Of a stretch of 58,773 nt of DNA, positions 56,264 to 58,773 are shown one piece after another. The notes below the pieces were generated by a model. The model did not search any database, was not told the origin of the DNA, and saw only the letters and a list, made by a program, of their open reading frames with translations. Numbering within the stretch: the first letter of the stretch is position 1; each line of letters opens with the position of its first letter. Position numbers and translations under genes: made by a program. Origin of the DNA: Deltaproteobacteria bacterium (GTDB taxonomy: Bacteria > Desulfobacterota > Desulfomonilia > UBA1062); assembly GCA_018436855.1 (NCBI GenBank), contig JAHDKO010000052.1:1-58773 (forward strand). Reading direction: 5' to 3'.

Positions 56264-57067
56264 CTAGTCCTTGAAGCAGTGCTCTTGGGCCGGGAACGTG
56301 CCCTCCCTGACATCGGAGGCGTATGCCTGGATAGCGCCCAGCATGGTGTCGTAGAGATTTGCGTAGTGCTTGACGAATTTGGGCTTGAAGGTCTTGTCCA
56401 TGCCCAGCAGGTCCTGGATCACCAGGACCTGGCCGTCACAGTGGGGCCCGGCGCCGATGCCGATGGTGGGGATGTCCAGGGCCTCGGTCACCTCCTGGGC
56501 CACCGTGGCGGGTACGCACTCCAGCACCAGGGAAAAGATCCCGGCATCCTGGAGCGCCAGGGCGTTCTCCTTCAGGAGATCCGCGGCCTGCCTGCCCCTG
56601 GCCTGGACCTTGTAGCCGCCGAAGGCGTGCACCGACTGCGGTGTCAGCCCGAGATGCCCCATGACCGGGATATCGGCGTTCACGATGGCCCTGACCTGCT
56701 CGATCACGCGCTTGCCGCCTTCGAGCTTCACGCCCTGGGCCCCGGCCTCCTGGAGGAGCCTGCCCGCGTTTCTCACCGCGTCGGAAACGCTCGCCTGATA
56801 GGACAGGAAGGGCATGTCGCTGATCACGAGGGCGCCTGGTCTGGTGCGGGTAACGCAGAGGGTGTGGTAGACTATCTGGTCCATGGTGACGCCCAGTGTG
56901 CTGTCGCCGCCTGCCATGACCATTCCGGCGGAGTCGCCTATCAGGATGACATCCACGTTCGCGGCATCGACGATGCGGGCCATGGTGGCATCGTAGGCGG
57001 TGATCATGACGATGCGCTCCCTGCCTTTTTTGTCCATGATATCCCTGATCGTGATTGTTCGCTTCAT
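56264..57067 (-). CDS. panB: 3-methyl-2-oxobutanoate hydroxymethyltransferase
   Basis: A 267-residue enzyme that makes ketopantoate with 5,10-methylene-THF. Landmarks are MITAYDATMARI, ILIGDSAGMVMAG, ISDMPFLSYQ, VKLEGG, VMGHLGLTPQS and IGIGAGPHCDGQVLVI. The start at 57067 is preceded by AAAGGAGGCGAAC. It is first of the panB-panC operon. Confidence 0.96.
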   Translation of the reverse strand: MKRTITIRDIMDKKGRERIVMITAYDATMARIVDAANVDVILIGDSAGMVMAGGDSTLGVTMDQIVYHTLCVTRTRPGALVISDMPFLSYQASVSDAVRNAGRLLQEAGAQGVKLEGGKRVIEQVRAIVNADIPVMGHLGLTPQSVHAFGGYKVQARGRQAADLLKENALALQDAGIFSLVLECVPATVAQEVTEALDIPTIGIGAGPHCDGQVLVIQDLLGMDKTFKPKFVKHYANLYDTMLGAIQAYASDVREGTFPAQEHCFKD

Positions 57068-57199
57068 GTTCGCCTCCTTTCCATGGCATAGGTACTCTCT
57101 TTTCATGAAAAGGTTCAAGGGAAAAAGTCGGGAAACCTGGGAGGAAAAACCCTTTTCAGACGGCTGCTTCCCACGTGGATGTGATGCTCGCTTAAGAAG

Positions 57200-57886
57200 T
57201 CAGACTGTCTTGAGCCAGGAGAGCGTCTTGCCCAGAATCCTGGCATAGGTCTCCCGGTCGGACGCACCGGATGAAGCGGGAAGCTTGAACGAGTGGTCGC
57301 CCCCTTCGATGACGTCGAGCGTGCTCACTGCGTCGGTCTTGGCCAGGACCTCGCTGAGCTTGTCGAGGTTACAGAACGGGTCGTGCGACCCGGCGAAAAA
57401 GAGCATGGGCGCCCGGATGTGATAGAGGTGGGTGTCGCGCAGCGTGTCCGTCTTGCCCGGGGGATGCAGAGGATAGCCCAGGAAGATCAGCCCCCTGACC
57501 TGAATGAGGTTGTCGGCCGCCACCTGGGAGGCGATTCTCCCGCCCATGGACTTGCCAGCCGCCACGATGAACGACGGCTTGTACCGGGGATGGTTCTTCA
57601 GATACTCATACACCTTGACCCAGGTCGCCTCGAGGACCCCTTCGCTGTCCGGCGTCTTCTTTTCCTCGTCCCGGTAGAGGAAGTTGAACCGCAGGCAGAG
57701 GTAGCCCGCCTCTGCCAGCACGTTTGCCATGTGGATGAGCAGTGGGTGGAACATCCCGTTACCTGCGCCGTGTGCCAGGATGACGGCCGGCTTCTTCTCC
57801 CGGACGAACTGATCCGGGATGGAAACGATCCCCGAGATCTTCTTGTCACCCTTGATCGGGATGAAAACATATTCCTCACACGCCAT
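57200..57886 (-). CDS. Alpha/beta hydrolase (KANL3/Tex30-like)
   Basis: A 228-residue cytoplasmic hydrolase of the dienelactone-hydrolase-like group. The oxyanion region is LAHGAGNGMFHPL, the nucleophile in AAGKSMGGRIASQ, the acid in FFAGSHDPFC and the His in GGDHSF. The start at 57886 has GAGGAGGGG upstream; 57907 is possible. The substrate is unknown. It is separated from panB by 132 bases. Confidence 0.88.
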   Translation of the reverse strand: MACEEYVFIPIKGDKKISGIVSIPDQFVREKKPAVILAHGAGNGMFHPLLIHMANVLAEAGYLCLRFNFLYRDEEKKTPDSEGVLEATWVKVYEYLKNHPRYKPSFIVAAGKSMGGRIASQVAADNLIQVRGLIFLGYPLHPPGKTDTLRDTHLYHIRAPMLFFAGSHDPFCNLDKLSEVLAKTDAVSTLDVIEGGDHSFKLPASSGASDRETYARILGKTLSWLKTV

Positions 57887-58301
57887 CGGGCCCCTCCTCA
57901 TGTACATTCACCGGATTCATGCATCTCTTTACCGATCTCTTTCGGGCGGCGGATCGGCCGACTTGAGAGCAATCTCAACCCTCTGAATCTTATGCCTGAA
58001 AATACAACGATTGTCACGCGAGAGTCCTGCCGGGAAAGCAGGTCCGTTCTCCTTCAAGACAGGCCCTGCCCCTTTTTCGACGCAGGATGCAGACTGCGGT
58101 TTCCTGTGCAATACATTCCAGGGGAAAGGCATTTACAGCCCATGTAGTATTATTCCTACTTAATTTTCAGTTATTATCCTAGCGATGGGTTTGTCCTGTA
58201 AATCGGATGTTTAAACAATAACTTATGAGCCCGAAATGGCTATTATGCCTCGCATAGCACTATTTATCAAGTGATATTAAAGCCTTAAATCCCCTGTCCG
58301 C

Positions 58302-58329
58302 TTGACAACATTTCCCGGTGGCTTACAAT
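58302..58329 (+). promoter_or_regulatory. Sigma-70-like promoter
   Basis: TTGACA at 58302-58307 and TACAAT at 58324-58329, spaced 16 bases. It faces the Tat-signal gene, giving a leader of about 335 bases. Confidence 0.65.
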
Positions 58330-58635
58330 GGCCTCATGCATGGTCTGGTCTGGTTTTTTCCATACGAGCTTATGCTTCATCCTGCAGGAGATTCCCGGTA
58401 CATCCGCCTTGCATTGCCCACGCCGCAGGCAATCAATGCATGCTCGGCAGAAGGGCTTAACGGATACAACCGATTATGCCCGTAATCGTAGTCATAGCGC
58501 CGACTCTCCCATATCGAACGGATTTTCCAGCGGTTCCGCTCACCAATCCAAAAGGTAGATACGCGGGTTCATGTGAGAGAGGCGGTAATACCAAACTGCA
58601 TAGGGAATACGGTCAACATCACACATCATGGGACG

Positions 58636-58653
58636 ATCGAGTCAAGACTCGAT
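58636..58653. promoter_or_regulatory. Palindrome next to the ribosome-binding site
   Basis: ATCGAGTC-AA-GACTCGAT is a perfect eight-base inverted repeat. AAAGGAG for the last gene follows at once (58655-58661). It could be an operator or an RNA hairpin that affects translation. Confidence 0.55.
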
Positions 58654-58670
58654 GAAAGGAGCCATTTTCC

Positions 58671-58773
58671 ATGGGAAAAGACAATGGAGACAACAAGGGT
58701 AATGGCATGACAAGGAGAGACTTTGTCAAGATGTCGACCACGGTCGCTGCGGCCCTGGGGGGAGCGGCGGCCC
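58671..58773 (+). CDS. Start of a Tat-exported protein (partial)
   Basis: Only 34 codons are in the window. After MGKDNGDNKGNG comes MTRRDFVKMSTTVAAALGGAAA, a twin-arginine signal with the RRDF box and a following hydrophobic stretch. Proteins with this signal are often molybdopterin oxidoreductase subunits or hydrogenase subunits, but the mature part is cut off. AAAGGAG lies nine bases upstream. The gene continues past 58773. Confidence 0.85.
   Translation, partial: MGKDNGDNKGNGMTRRDFVKMSTTVAAALGGAAA

Larger units (their letters stand above)
57887..58670. other. Long gap before the right-edge gene
   Basis: No gene is seen in about 780 bases. Bases 58140-58300 are AT-rich. A promoter (58302-58329) and a palindrome (58636-58653) are listed separately. 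The predicted leader of about 340 bases is long enough for a structured RNA, but no known riboswitch was recognised. Confidence 0.55.

Overview
This window looks like a chromosomal segment of a GC-rich, Gram-negative bacterium. It encodes an outer-membrane porin, lipoproteins, a LolA-like protein and a type IV pilin-like protein. The gene mix (formate-tetrahydrofolate ligase, a KamA-type radical SAM enzyme, a metY-metW-metX operon, DUF2868 and DUF3482 proteins, an HD-GYP protein, dispersed TGACCCC-type repeats) fits an anaerobic Desulfobacterota (former Deltaproteobacteria) lineage. That placement is inference; no rRNA or tRNA gene was seen.

Layout from left to right. 1-3.3 kb: repeat-bearing DNA, a flavodoxin-like protein, a NifS-like PLP enzyme fused to a DUF3343 domain, and a DJ-1/PfpI protein. 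4-8 kb: a tight operon of a KamA-family radical SAM aminomutase, two D-Ala-D-Ala-ligase-like ATP-grasp proteins and a GNAT acetyltransferase; I consider this the best candidate for an undescribed pathway. 8.8-10.4 kb: a small membrane protein and an M23 peptidase. 10.6-17.5 kb: a full phosphate regulon, phoB-phoR-pstS-pstC-pstA-pstB-phoU. 17.5-24.5 kb: a YcgN-like protein, the decayed end of a potassium channel gene, and a porin/LolA-like/RND exporter operon followed upstream by a TetR regulator with its own palindromic operator.

24.5-29 kb: fhs, an ACT-ACT-HAD protein that resembles SerB but lacks catalytic acidic residues, an orphan NarL-type response regulator and a small unknown protein. 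29.2-35.9 kb: glgX-treY-treZ, a complete route from glycogen or maltodextrin to trehalose. 36-39 kb: a phospholipase D/VTT fusion with a coupled endonuclease/exonuclease/phosphatase protein, probably membrane phospholipid metabolism. 39-42.3 kb: pilin-like protein, HD-GYP c-di-GMP phosphodiesterase and lipoprotein. 42.4-48.6 kb: DUF2062, unknown proteins, a DUF2868/GTPase-DUF3482 pair and mazG. 48.7-52 kb: a MATE exporter, a repeat cluster with a perfect 24-base palindrome, a NifU-domain protein and a metallo-beta-lactamase-fold hydrolase. 52.2-57.9 kb: metY-metW-metX (methionine via O-acetylhomoserine), then on the other strand panB-panC with two tiny downstream genes, and an alpha/beta hydrolase. 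The right edge cuts a gene that begins with a twin-arginine signal and has a long leader with a good sigma-70-like promoter.

Most operons are tightly packed, with ATGA or TGATG overlaps. Starts were moved inward where a Shine-Dalgarno sequence or family alignment supported it. Functions come from reading motifs and remembered family features; no database search was run.
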